A DNA stretch of 24,217 nt from JBCBWG01 sp039186015 (GCA_039186015.1 JBCDAH010000069.1:1-24217); one strand, 5' to 3'. Counted from the stretch's first letter, positions 7,335-15,538 are shown. Notes: generated from the letters alone by a model not told the origin. Made by a program: numbers and translations.

Positions 7335-9707
7335 TCACGTCAAGGCTTCGTCATCGGCCTGATGCGACTTGGCAACGGCCGTATCGCTGATATCGCCGCG
7401 CACGAGATCCCAGACCCGCTGACAGACTTGCGGCTCGCTCCAATAATCCAGATGGCCCCCCGGCGGCAGTCCGATGTTCTCGATACCCGGCATGAGAGTA
7501 ACCCGCTGGCCGATGGGATCATCGACGCGCCACATGTTGGTCCAGGTTCTAACCCGGCGCATCAAGTACTGGGATCCGCTCGGGTCATCGTAAGTGCGAT
7601 CGTAATCATGAAAATAGTAGCTGTAGAGGTGCTGCAGCGGAGAGCCGACCGTTAGGATATCGATCGATTTGAGCTGGCGCATTCGCGTGTCGGCATCGTG
7701 CTGACGGGTGATGAGATCATCGTGATTGACGAGGTAGTCGTGCATGATGACGGTGCCCTGGCTGTGAGCCAGAAACACCAAGCGATGAATGTCCTGATCG
7801 CTGACCACATCCTCGATCAGCGCTTCGAGGCGTCTTTGGATACGCAGGCGCCTGCGATAGCGCTGGCTGGTGTCGGTTGCCTCGCCTCCGCCACCGCTTT
7901 CCGTCGATGTAAGCTTGACGGCGGTTGACCACGGACCGGGATCGTATTGGTGATCGACAAGATCGCGTCCGACGTGGACGAAACCGTTGGAGAGTTCAAC
8001 GACGCGGCGCAGGACGAAGCTGAACGCGAGGAAGCCGAGCAGGGCCGATGTGGGCGTCTCAAGCGTGGAGAGGACCTGGGACAGCAGCTGTGATGTCGGA
8101 GAGTTCCCGATATCCTCGCTGGCAATCGACGCTAGCGATAGGACATTAATAAACGACCCGAGAAAGAGCGTCGCGACGATCAACGGGCTGGCGATAAGGC
8201 GCGGCAGGTTCAGCCGCCCCGCTATGGCAGACGATCGATACAGCCATTTCAGAACGCCCCTTAGGCCGAAGACTGTCAGCGCGGCCGCCAGGACAAGGAC
8301 CAGGCCGATGGCGTTCAGTGCGGCCACGGCTAGCAACAGCGCCTTGGCAAATGTGATGGTGCAGTAGGGATCGCCGACCAAGGCGACGAGACCGGTCGGA
8401 GACAGCTCTCTGACACACGCAGCCTGGCCGGCCTCTGCCGTTGCACCGGGGACCAACACGGAAATGACAAGTAACCCGAGGACCGTCAGGACGAACTTCC
8501 ATACGATTCCGAGCAACAGGCTGAGCGAAATCGCTGCTGCCGGCCGCGCAAGACGGGGCGTGCCCGGCCGGGGCGCAATCAGTAAGCGCCTGAGGCCGAC
8601 GATGATCACCAGGGCGGCAGCGACGTTGATGACAGCCGTCCATGACAGCCAGCTCACCACGATGAGCGCTGTTCCGACCGTCAGGTAGGTTTCAGGTCGG
8701 CCGAAGTACGTCGTAACCTCAATTATGCCGATAGAGTTGAGCACGTAGGCCGCGCCGAGGCTGATCAATAGCAGCAGTCCACACAGGGCGCCCGACAATG
8801 CGAGATCCGCCAGGCCAACCTTGCGGTGCACGGTTTGTCGAAACAGCAGATACCCGCCCACGATCGTGACCAGAAGCCCGATTGCAACCGTCCGGATCAT
8901 CCAGTCTGCCTGGTCGATGTCGAAGAACGTTTCTCCGTAAACCAGACCGACGGCAAAAAACGCCGGCACAAAGACGGCAACATTCAAGCCGGCAATCGGC
9001 CAGCGCATCAGCCAATTGGCCAGATAAATGAGGGCGCTGATCAAGGCGGTTGGGCCGAAATTGGGACCTCTCATAAACGCCCGACCAAGAATGTACGGCG
9101 ACTCGAGAAAGAGCTGGAGCAGCGCAAGCGCGCGACTGGGAACCGTATTGCCGACCTTGGACATGTCGGCCCAGTGCAGCTCCGAAAACACGACCTGGCG
9201 GTCTCCATAACGCCAGCGGCGGGTATAGGATTGCCATCTGCTCAGCGGTTTGGAGGATTCGGGGTCGCGGACTCTGTGGACTTCGCTCGCTTTGGCAAAT
9301 CCGAGTGTGCACGGCAAGTCGTCGGCTTGAAATTCGGCAAGTAGCTCGCCTGACGGGCGCCAAATTGTCAGGCGCTCAAGCTCTTCAATCAGTGTGGCTT
9401 GATTGGCGAAGCGCGCGTCATGCGTTGTGAAGCGCGGATCGGTTCCGAGATCCGTCAGCCCTGTCGACGTGCACAGACGTTCGAATGCGGCGTCGTCTGG
9501 AAGGACGAGAACGATGTCGTCATCTTGGGTGTCCAGTCTCAGGCTGATCGGCCGGTCGGTTCTTGATGGTGGCGTGGCGCCGATAACGTCATGCGCCATC
9601 CAGCGTTCGAGGCGAGGGATGAGGTAGGTGTCTGTCCAGCCTTCGTATGTCTCACCGACACCGTGAATCACAATGACACCGACCCGCTGGGTCTCGGTTT
9701 CCGACAT
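7335..9707 (-). CDS. Multi-pass membrane alpha/beta-hydrolase-like protein with a CoA-transferase III-like insertion
   Basis: 790 residues from the ATG at 9707, chosen because GGAG lies seven bases upstream and the hydrolase strand starts at once (VGVIVIHGVGE, residues 9-19, with HGVGE as the likely oxyanion segment). The rest of the hydrolase appears only at the C-terminus: LVFLAHSQGTVI (643-654) with nucleophile Ser649, WRVDDP (727-731) supplying a candidate acid, and GGHLDYW (750-756) with His752 as the candidate base. Between them lie a soluble part with VVFSELHWADMSK (172-184) and about eight or more membrane helices (roughly 220-570). Residues about 63-152 read like the C-terminal domain of CaiB/BaiF CoA-transferases (AFERLC, TDPRFTTHDARFANQ, ELLAEFQADDLPC). 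The likely activity is a membrane esterase or lipase; the substrate is unknown. Confidence 0.75.
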   Translation of the reverse strand: MSETETQRVGVIVIHGVGETYEGWTDTYLIPRLERWMAHDVIGATPPSRTDRPISLRLDTQDDDIVLVLPDDAAFERLCTSTGLTDLGTDPRFTTHDARFANQATLIEELERLTIWRPSGELLAEFQADDLPCTLGFAKASEVHRVRDPESSKPLSRWQSYTRRWRYGDRQVVFSELHWADMSKVGNTVPSRALALLQLFLESPYILGRAFMRGPNFGPTALISALIYLANWLMRWPIAGLNVAVFVPAFFAVGLVYGETFFDIDQADWMIRTVAIGLLVTIVGGYLLFRQTVHRKVGLADLALSGALCGLLLLISLGAAYVLNSIGIIEVTTYFGRPETYLTVGTALIVVSWLSWTAVINVAAALVIIVGLRRLLIAPRPGTPRLARPAAAISLSLLLGIVWKFVLTVLGLLVISVLVPGATAEAGQAACVRELSPTGLVALVGDPYCTITFAKALLLAVAALNAIGLVLVLAAALTVFGLRGVLKWLYRSSAIAGRLNLPRLIASPLIVATLFLGSFINVLSLASIASEDIGNSPTSQLLSQVLSTLETPTSALLGFLAFSFVLRRVVELSNGFVHVGRDLVDHQYDPGPWSTAVKLTSTESGGGGEATDTSQRYRRRLRIQRRLEALIEDVVSDQDIHRLVFLAHSQGTVIMHDYLVNHDDLITRQHDADTRMRQLKSIDILTVGSPLQHLYSYYFHDYDRTYDDPSGSQYLMRRVRTWTNMWRVDDPIGQRVTLMPGIENIGLPPGGHLDYWSEPQVCQRVWDLVRGDISDTAVAKSHQADDEALT

Positions 9708-9959
9708 GTCGTGGCTCCGGAAAAATGACTGATCCAAACGGGGTCCGTTATAGGCATGACGCGACGCTGGCACTATTGCCGACTGCTGTGAATGGACGCT
9801 GAAGTTCACCGAATGAAACCGATTGGCACCAACGCGGGACAACATGTGCCGAACCGATGACAAGGTGCGCGCCATCTCAGGCGCCGGCCGCGCTTCCATG
9901 CGAGCCAGCGAAGCGCTTCCGCCTATTGCGCAAACGATCTCATGCCAAGCTATGGCGTG

Positions 9960-11141
9960 TTACGATTGCTGTGCCCGGGATTGCGCCAATGATCTCGCAA
10001 GCGAAAGCAACAGGCCGTCTGCTCCGGGTGGCCCAACGACGCTGAGGCCGACCGGTGCGCCATCGCTCACCGTCGCGGCTGGAATGCTGACCTGCGGCAA
10101 TCCTCCGATGCCGGCCGGCGCCAAGAGCTCCAGCGCGCGCGCACGGAACGTGTCCAGCGTGGCCTCCGATGCGTTGAGTTTCGGCGCCGGTGCCGGGCTT
10201 GTCGGCAGAATCAGGATCCCGTCCGCCCCGAGGTGCGACCGGATCTGGGTGCGCAGCGCGGACCGGCGGGTGCGTGCCTGCTCGGCTTCCGTTTCCGAGA
10301 TCTTGCTGGCCATGTCGAAGCGCTCCCGCACGCCGGGGCCGAAACTTGGTTGCGTCTGCGTGACCCAGGCACCGTGCACAGTCCAGATTTCTGAGGCCTG
10401 CACAACGCGAAAGACCTCGCGCCATTCTGCCAGGCCGTTTTCAGACAGACGTGTCAGCGCTGCGGAGCCGAACCTAGCTTGAGCCGCTGCCACCACAGGA
10501 GCAAGCGCCTGGACGGTTTCCGGATCGGCCAGAGCCCAGGCGTCGACCGGAAGGAGAAGCCGCACGGCTTCGACGGGTTGTTCCGCAATCGCGAACGCCT
10601 GGCCACCCCTTGCGAAAGTCTCTGCGTCTCTGGCGAACCAGCCGGCAACGTCAAATGAAGGTGCCAACGGCATCGTGCCGGTCAGGGGAATCCGGTCGTG
10701 CGTCGTACGAATGCCGTAGATGCCGCAAAACGAGGCCGGCAAGCGCACGGAACCGCCGGTGTCACTGCCAAGTCCGATGTCCACCAGACCCGCGGCAGTT
10801 GCTGCCGCTGATCCTGAGGACGAGCCGCCGGGCACGCGGTCGGGCGCATGCGTGTTGCGCGGTGTTCCGTAATGAGCGTTGGCGCCCATGAGGCTGTAGG
10901 CGATTTCGTCGGTATGTGTCTTGCCGATCAGCTTCGCGCCTGCTGCTAACAGAGTTGTGACCGGGTGCGCATGGTCTGTTGCGGTCGCGTGTGTCCGTGC
11001 CCAGTCGGGGTTGCCGCAGCCGGTGATGTGGCCGGCGACGTCGAAAATGTCTTTGGCCGCGAATGTTAAGCCCGCCAACGGTCCGATAGGCGCACCTTCA
11101 AGTGTAAAGCTCTCGATAAAGGCATTTGCTGTGTCATTCAT
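9960..11141 (-). CDS. Amidase-signature hydrolase, AMI1-like
   Basis: 393 residues. The Ser-cisSer-Lys catalytic triad of the amidase signature family is complete: Lys30 in GLTFAAKDIFD, cis-Ser107 in PGGSSSGSAAA and nucleophile Ser131 in GSDTGGSVRLPA. The spacings (77 and 24 residues) match the family. The N-terminal half, with KDIFDVAGHITGCGNPDWAR, most resembles the short AMI1 amidases known from plants and bacteria, which hydrolyse amides such as indole-3-acetamide. The short length also argues against GatA, which is near 480-490 residues and would sit with gatB/gatC. The enzyme is probably cytoplasmic, since no signal peptide is visible. It is divergent from the DsbD-like gene across 143 bp and shares a strand with the downstream hydrolase, but 252 bp separates them. 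Substrate is inferred only at family level. Confidence 0.88.
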   Translation of the reverse strand: MNDTANAFIESFTLEGAPIGPLAGLTFAAKDIFDVAGHITGCGNPDWARTHATATDHAHPVTTLLAAGAKLIGKTHTDEIAYSLMGANAHYGTPRNTHAPDRVPGGSSSGSAAATAAGLVDIGLGSDTGGSVRLPASFCGIYGIRTTHDRIPLTGTMPLAPSFDVAGWFARDAETFARGGQAFAIAEQPVEAVRLLLPVDAWALADPETVQALAPVVAAAQARFGSAALTRLSENGLAEWREVFRVVQASEIWTVHGAWVTQTQPSFGPGVRERFDMASKISETEAEQARTRRSALRTQIRSHLGADGILILPTSPAPAPKLNASEATLDTFRARALELLAPAGIGGLPQVSIPAATVSDGAPVGLSVVGPPGADGLLLSLARSLAQSRAQQS

Positions 11142-11284
11142 GGCCGGATTGTTTCCCGAGACGATCGCGTGCGTGTTGACGGTTTTGTAATTTGTACAGA
11201 TGCGGCATTCGACTTACGTCCCATACTGTTGAGTGTTGTGCGCTTGGTGTGGGTTCACGGGGGCTGTCGAAATTGCCATCTCTG

Positions 11285-13456
11285 ATGAAGCACTGTTCTG
11301 CCTTCGTTATGGCAGTTGTTGCAACGCTCGCGATTGGTGCGGTTGCACAAGAAGCCGGGGCGGCAGACCTGAAAGTTCAAGCCGACTTGGTGGCGCCTCT
11401 CACGGCCGTTCAACCCGGCAAGCCATTGCAGGTTGGACTGCGCCAGCGCATCACACCGAAATGGCACACCTATTGGAAGAACCCCGGAGACTCGGGGCAG
11501 GCGACCCAGCTTGAGTGGCGTCTGCCGCAGGGGTGGACAGCATCGGACATACACTGGCCGCCGCCGGAGGCGCTGCCTGTTGGTCCACTTATGAATTACG
11601 GCTACTCCAATACCATTTTGCTGCCGGTCACGCTGACACCGCCCCCGGATATTACTGCCGACCAGGTTACACTCACGGCGCACGCGACGTGGCTGGTGTG
11701 CGAAGAGATCTGCATCCCCGAGGAAAAGACAGTCTCGCTCACACTGGATGTTGCGCGCGGAGGAACGGTTGCCGCCAGTAGCGAAGCGGCGTTGTTTTCA
11801 GCCGCTGAACGCGCACGTCCGATCGCCTCACCTTGGGCATCGGCCATTTCTGTCGCAGAGACGGAAGTCACGCTGTTGGTGCAAGCGCGCGATATCGATC
11901 CATCTCGTATTGGCGATGTGCGCTTCTTTCCCGCCGAGTGGGGCATTGTAAAGCCTGCAGCAGAGCAGCGGGCAACGTGGTCCGACCGCGGGCTGCAGAT
12001 CGTTCTGACGCGCGGTGAACTGGCCGGTCAACCACTGAGCAAGCTGAGCGGTGTCCTGGTGCTCACGGAGCGGATTGACGGGGCCGATGTTCGCAACAGC
12101 TTCGAGATCACAGCGTCGGTTGGGGCAGCTGCTGTCCTGCCGGCTCCGGCAGTATCCGGACAGTCCACGCCAACGGCTGGTTCGGATATCGCGCCGAGCG
12201 CAGGTACATCCGTCAGTCTGTTGCAGGCCGTGCTGTTCGCGTTCCTGGGTGGGCTTATCCTGAATCTGATGCCGTGTGTCTTGCCGATCCTCTCGGTGAA
12301 GGCGCTCTCGTTGACCTCTCATGGCGGCCGCACGCCTGCGTTGGCCTTTCTCGGTGGCGTGCTTGTCAGCTTCGGACTTCTTGCGGTGGTTCTGCTCGGG
12401 CTGCGTGCCACCGGCCAGGTTGTCGGCTGGGGATTCCAGTTCCAGTCGCCGGAGTTCGTACTCGCACTGGCCCTGTTTTTCTTCGCACTGGCGCTGTCGC
12501 TGTCGGGGGTGTTCGACATCGGCGGCGGTATCGTCGGCGTTGGAGAAGCTGCAACGCAGCAGTCTGGCCCACGCGGTGCATTTTTTACCGGCGTGCTGGC
12601 GACGATCGCGGCGACACCCTGTACGGCGCCATTCATGGGGGTTGCGCTCGGTTACGCATTAACGCGTCCGGCCATCGAAACCGTTATCGTACTCCAAGCG
12701 CTCGGGATCGGGTTTGCGTTGCCGCTTGTGCTTCTTGCGCTGTCTGACGCGATGCGCAAGGCCTTGCCAAAACCTGGCGCGTGGATGGTCACTTTAAAGC
12801 AGGTGCTTGCGTTTCCATTGTACGCGACCGTCGGGTGGCTCGTCTGGGTGTTGTCCTTGCAGACCGGGAGCGAAGGGATCCTGGCTGCGGCGATCGCGCT
12901 CGTGCTCACCGGCCTCATTTGCTGGATACTCGGCCGGGGCCAATGGATGTTGCGCGCGCGCGTCGGTGCCGCTGCCGTGGTTGCGCTTGCAGGACTTTAC
13001 GTGATTGCGCCGCGACTTGCCGTCGGTTCCGTAGGTGAGGCGGCACCTGAGCGCGCCGTGCATTCTGCCGCGGCATCTGCCGATGCCATACCGAGCGAGC
13101 CGTTTTCCGAAGCGCGCGTGAACGAACTGCGCGGCGCTGGGCATGCCGTCTTCGTCAATCTGACCGCGGCCTGGTGTATCTCGTGCAAGGTCAACGAGCA
13201 GGTTGCGCTTGCAAGTGACGGTTTCCGGCGCGCGCTCGACACGTACAACGTCGTTTATCTCAAAGGCGATTGGACGCGGCGCGACGATCGCATAACGCGG
13301 GTTCTGCAAGCACACGGCCGCGCCGGCGTGCCGTTGTACCTGCTTTATCCCGCTGATCCATCGGCAGCACCGATCGTGCTGCCCCAGCTTTTGACCGAGG
13401 CGGTGGTGGTCCGCCACTTCGCGTCAATGAAGCGGCCAACATCGGCCGGCAATTAA
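11285..13456 (+). CDS. DsbD/ScsB-type thiol:disulfide interchange protein
   Basis: 723 residues from ATG 11285. No clear ribosome-binding site precedes this ATG; a TTG at 11273, nine bases after GGGGG, is an in-frame alternative. Order of parts: signal peptide (to about residue 27, AGAADLK); periplasmic DsbD-alpha-like domain with WHTYWKNPGDSG (60-71) and the redox pair in LVCEEICIPE (Cys139, Cys143); an eight-helix-type membrane domain from about 312 with LNLMPCVLPILSVKA (Cys331) and ATPCTAPFMG (Cys446); and a C-terminal thioredoxin-like domain with AAWCISC (Cys631, Cys634). All three redox pairs are intact. The family passes electrons from cytoplasmic thioredoxin through the membrane to periplasmic acceptors. 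The next gene, a secreted redoxin 16 bp downstream, is the obvious partner. Confidence 0.92.
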   Translation: MKHCSAFVMAVVATLAIGAVAQEAGAADLKVQADLVAPLTAVQPGKPLQVGLRQRITPKWHTYWKNPGDSGQATQLEWRLPQGWTASDIHWPPPEALPVGPLMNYGYSNTILLPVTLTPPPDITADQVTLTAHATWLVCEEICIPEEKTVSLTLDVARGGTVAASSEAALFSAAERARPIASPWASAISVAETEVTLLVQARDIDPSRIGDVRFFPAEWGIVKPAAEQRATWSDRGLQIVLTRGELAGQPLSKLSGVLVLTERIDGADVRNSFEITASVGAAAVLPAPAVSGQSTPTAGSDIAPSAGTSVSLLQAVLFAFLGGLILNLMPCVLPILSVKALSLTSHGGRTPALAFLGGVLVSFGLLAVVLLGLRATGQVVGWGFQFQSPEFVLALALFFFALALSLSGVFDIGGGIVGVGEAATQQSGPRGAFFTGVLATIAATPCTAPFMGVALGYALTRPAIETVIVLQALGIGFALPLVLLALSDAMRKALPKPGAWMVTLKQVLAFPLYATVGWLVWVLSLQTGSEGILAAAIALVLTGLICWILGRGQWMLRARVGAAAVVALAGLYVIAPRLAVGSVGEAAPERAVHSAAASADAIPSEPFSEARVNELRGAGHAVFVNLTAAWCISCKVNEQVALASDGFRRALDTYNVVYLKGDWTRRDDRITRVLQAHGRAGVPLYLLYPADPSAAPIVLPQLLTEAVVVRHFASMKRPTSAGN

Positions 13457-13472
13457 GTGAGGAGATCGATAC

Positions 13473-14105
13473 ATGAGCTTTATCACGATGAAACCGTTCC
13501 GCGGTTTGCTCGCAGCCGCGACGGTTGCTGTCGGGCTTTCGGCTTCGGCTGCACTCGCAGCGCCCGAAATCGGGAAGATGGCTCCGGACTTTGTCGGGAC
13601 CAACACCAAAGGTGAAGCGGTCAAGCTGAGTGAGCTGCGCGGAAAGACGGTCATACTTGAGTGGACCAACCATGGTTGCCCTTACGTGCAGAAGCACTAT
13701 GGCACCGGCAATATGCAGGCGCTACAACAGCAAGCGCAAAAGGACGGAATCGTCTGGTTGTCCATCATCTCGTCGGCTCCCGGCACGCAAGGTTATGTCA
13801 AAGCCGCAAAGGCTGATGAGCTGACGACGTCCCGCAAGGCTTTGCCCGCGTCTGTCGTTCTCGATCCCGAAGGCAAAATCGGCCGGCTCTACGACGCGCG
13901 GACAACGCCGCACATGTACATCATCACGCCGGACGGGAAGCTGGCCTACAAGGGCGCGATCGATGACAAGCCGACGGCCCGCTATTCGGACGTCAAGGCC
14001 GCGAACAACTACGTCAGCAATGCACTCAAGCTGATCCAAGCCGGCAAAGCGGTTGATCCTGCGATCACGCGCGCTTACGGCTGTTCAGTGAAGTACGCAT
14101 CTTAA
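13473..14105 (+). CDS. Secreted redoxin / thioredoxin-fold protein with GCPYVQKHY motif
   Basis: 210 residues. A good ribosome-binding site (AGGAG, eight bases upstream) supports this ATG; it follows the DsbD-like stop by 16 bp in one operon. A signal peptide is clear, with probable cleavage after SAALA (about residue 29). The mature part is AhpC/TSA-redoxin-like: IGKMAPDF, LSELRGKTVILEW, then the active site NHGCPYVQKHY with Cys69. TTPHMYIITPDGKLAYKGAIDD is the usual cis-Pro region. Unlike CxxC thioredoxins it has one Cys at the active site, and the only other mature cysteine is Cys204 near the C-terminus, a candidate resolving residue. It is probably reduced by the neighbouring DsbD-like protein, as a periplasmic peroxidase or disulphide reductase; that role is inferred from the pairing. 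Confidence 0.87.
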   Translation: MSFITMKPFRGLLAAATVAVGLSASAALAAPEIGKMAPDFVGTNTKGEAVKLSELRGKTVILEWTNHGCPYVQKHYGTGNMQALQQQAQKDGIVWLSIISSAPGTQGYVKAAKADELTTSRKALPASVVLDPEGKIGRLYDARTTPHMYIITPDGKLAYKGAIDDKPTARYSDVKAANNYVSNALKLIQAGKAVDPAITRAYGCSVKYAS

Positions 14106-14164
14106 GGGTATGCGGGCCTGTCGGTTGGCAGGCCGGCTGTGTATCGTAGCCTTACATCTGAGAG

Positions 14165-14192
14165 GGCCGCGGCATTTGGGCATGCCGCGGCC
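14165..14192 (+). terminator. Hairpin terminator of the DsbD-redoxin operon
   Basis: Perfect 11-bp stem (GGCCGCGGCAT pairing with ATGCCGCGGCC) with a 6-base loop TTGGGC, followed by TTATTCGT. It lies 59 bases past the redoxin stop. The stem is strong; the T-run is short. Being nearly symmetric it could also act for minus-strand transcripts, but no minus-strand gene ends here. Confidence 0.75.
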
Positions 14193-14281
14193 TTATTCGT
14201 ATGGCTGTTGCGGTTCAAGCGCGCTGCGTCCGCGCGGTTGGTCTGCGCAACCCTACTTAGGCGTGACATCGGCTTGGACGA

Positions 14282-15190
14282 GTGTTAGCTGGCTTGGGAT
14301 GGTTGGCGCGTGACGGGGCCGCGACGGTCTTGAATGTTGATATTGGTGAACTCAAGTCGGAAGCGCTGCGTCGCATAGCTCATGCGCGATCCAGTGTGGT
14401 GGGCAGTGCGCTCAATGCGCAGTTGGTGTCGCGAACCGAGCGAGCCTTGGATCGGCTGGCATCACGCCTGCAGCGAACCCTAAGGGTTGGAATCGCTGGG
14501 GAATTCAACACTGGCAAATCCTCGCTTTGTAACCGGTTGATTGGCCTCGAAGGTCTGCCAACTGCAGCAATTGCCAACACAAACAGCGCAACCCGCATTT
14601 ATTACTCTGACGACATCGAGCTGCTTGTTGTCGGCCGCGATGGGTCGCGACGGCCCTGGAGTGGCGAGGACGGGATCGGTGACAAGGGGTTGCTGAGGAT
14701 TGATGTCGGCTTCCCGGCGCCTCGGTTGCGCAAGGTCGAGTTTCTCGATCTGCCGGGCCTTGCTGATCCCAGGTTTCCGCGATCACTCGATGACATCCTC
14801 ATCCATCATGTCGATGCTGTGCTGTGGTGCACGGCAAGCATGCAAGCCTGGAAGGAGAGCGAGCGATCGGCCTGGTGGGATATGCCGGAAAGGCTGCGCG
14901 ATAACAGCATTCTGGCGCTGACGCACCGCGATCTCATCCAGCAAGCCGCTGATGAAACCGCGTTGATCGAACGGCTGAAATTGGAGCTGTCGTCTGACTT
15001 CGCTGCGATCGTCCCGGTCTCAACGCGGGCTCGAGCAACGAACGGATCTGCTCAGCCGAAGGATTACGACGCAACTGGCATCGCGGAACTTTGGACTGCA
15101 ATCACAGATTTGGTGTCATCGCTTGAGCTGGCGCGCATTCATCGTGCCGCCAAGATATCCGGGGCCGTTCTGCAGCGTATGCTGGATTGA
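14282..15190 (+). CDS. Small dynamin-like GTPase
   Basis: 302 residues if the GTG at 14282 is used. The start is uncertain: no good ribosome-binding site is visible and TTG codons at 14294, 14303 and 14330 are alternatives. GTPase motifs: P-loop GEFNTGKSS (73-81), a switch I threonine in the NTNSATRI region (about 99-106), G3 DLPG (156-159), G4 THRD (214-217) and a G5-like PVSTRA (245-250). The P-loop style and the WCTASMQAWKESE segment after G3 are dynamin/BDLP-like. The protein ends soon after the GTPase domain with AKISGAVLQRMLD, leaving no room for the long stalk and membrane-binding parts of full dynamins. It may work with a separate partner or be a monomeric regulator. Function unknown; no partner gene is beside it. 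Confidence 0.8.
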   Translation: MLAGLGWLARDGAATVLNVDIGELKSEALRRIAHARSSVVGSALNAQLVSRTERALDRLASRLQRTLRVGIAGEFNTGKSSLCNRLIGLEGLPTAAIANTNSATRIYYSDDIELLVVGRDGSRRPWSGEDGIGDKGLLRIDVGFPAPRLRKVEFLDLPGLADPRFPRSLDDILIHHVDAVLWCTASMQAWKESERSAWWDMPERLRDNSILALTHRDLIQQAADETALIERLKLELSSDFAAIVPVSTRARATNGSAQPKDYDATGIAELWTAITDLVSSLELARIHRAAKISGAVLQRMLD

Positions 15191-15208
15191 AGCTTGTCGC
15201 AGCCTAAT

Positions 15209-15250
15209 GCGCTGTTCGCACGTGAGTCTTTAGTTGGCGCTGTTCGCACG
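15209..15250. repeat. Pair of perfect 14-bp direct repeats
   Basis: GCGCTGTTCGCACG occurs at 15209-15222 and again at 15237-15250, a 28-bp period, just past the GTPase stop. Spacing near three helical turns would place both copies on roughly one face of DNA, so a protein-binding site is possible, but nothing else supports it. Confidence 0.6.
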
Positions 15251-15270
15251 CTCGCAGGCTCGCGGCTCGA

Positions 15271-15390
15271 GCGCGGGTTAGCCGTCGGGCACTGTTCCAG
15301 GCCGCGACCGCGGCCCGGCGCGTTGCGCCGCCCCCGCGGAGGCCCGAGCGCAGCGAGGAACAGCCGTGAGCGATAAACAACCAGCGCGAG
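15271..15390. repeat. Intergenic repeat element, copy 1 (with 54-bp GC-rich insert)
   Basis: Three blocks recur near the right end of the window. 15271-15291 matches 24197-24217 at 19 of 21 positions. GTTCCAGGC at 15294-15302 matches 24160-24168. A 34-bp block at 15357-15390 matches 24170-24203 at 32 of 34. CTGTTCC (15292-15298) and GGAACAG (15357-15363) are inverted and could close a long hairpin. Between the blocks, 15303-15356 is a very GC-rich insert with its own hairpin (CGGCGC-GTT-GCGCCG at 15316-15330) that copy 2 lacks. The best reading is a dispersed intergenic repeat; a duplicated gene start is the alternative, since GTG AGC GAT opens inside the 34-bp block. Confidence 0.75.
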
Positions 15391-15538
15391 AATCATCAAA
15401 CCCTTCATATTGACTTATCCGCGCCTGTTGGGGCATTCGAGGGGCCCTGTTTCGCTCCGCGGCAGGAGCGCTGGCCGAATGGCGGATCCGATGATGCTCC
15501 GAACGGTAGTAGGTCTGATAGGTGCGAGCATTAGCACC

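Noticed and set aside
9708..9899. Sixty-four extra N-terminal codons on the membrane hydrolase
   Set aside because: No family feature in the extension; GGAG precedes ATG 9707 and the conserved strand begins eight residues later.
9960..11141. GatA subunit of the tRNA amidotransferase
   Set aside because: The protein is about 90 residues too short, no gatB or gatC is adjacent, and the N-terminal motifs are of the AMI1 type.
11176..11204. TTGACG as a -35 box for the DsbD-like operon
   Set aside because: No acceptable -10 hexamer lies 16-18 bases downstream, so the promoter call would be guesswork.
15194..15376. Sixty-codon open frame through the repeat region
   Set aside because: Its translation is Arg/Pro/Gly-rich low-complexity sequence made by the GC-rich hairpins, with no ribosome-binding site.
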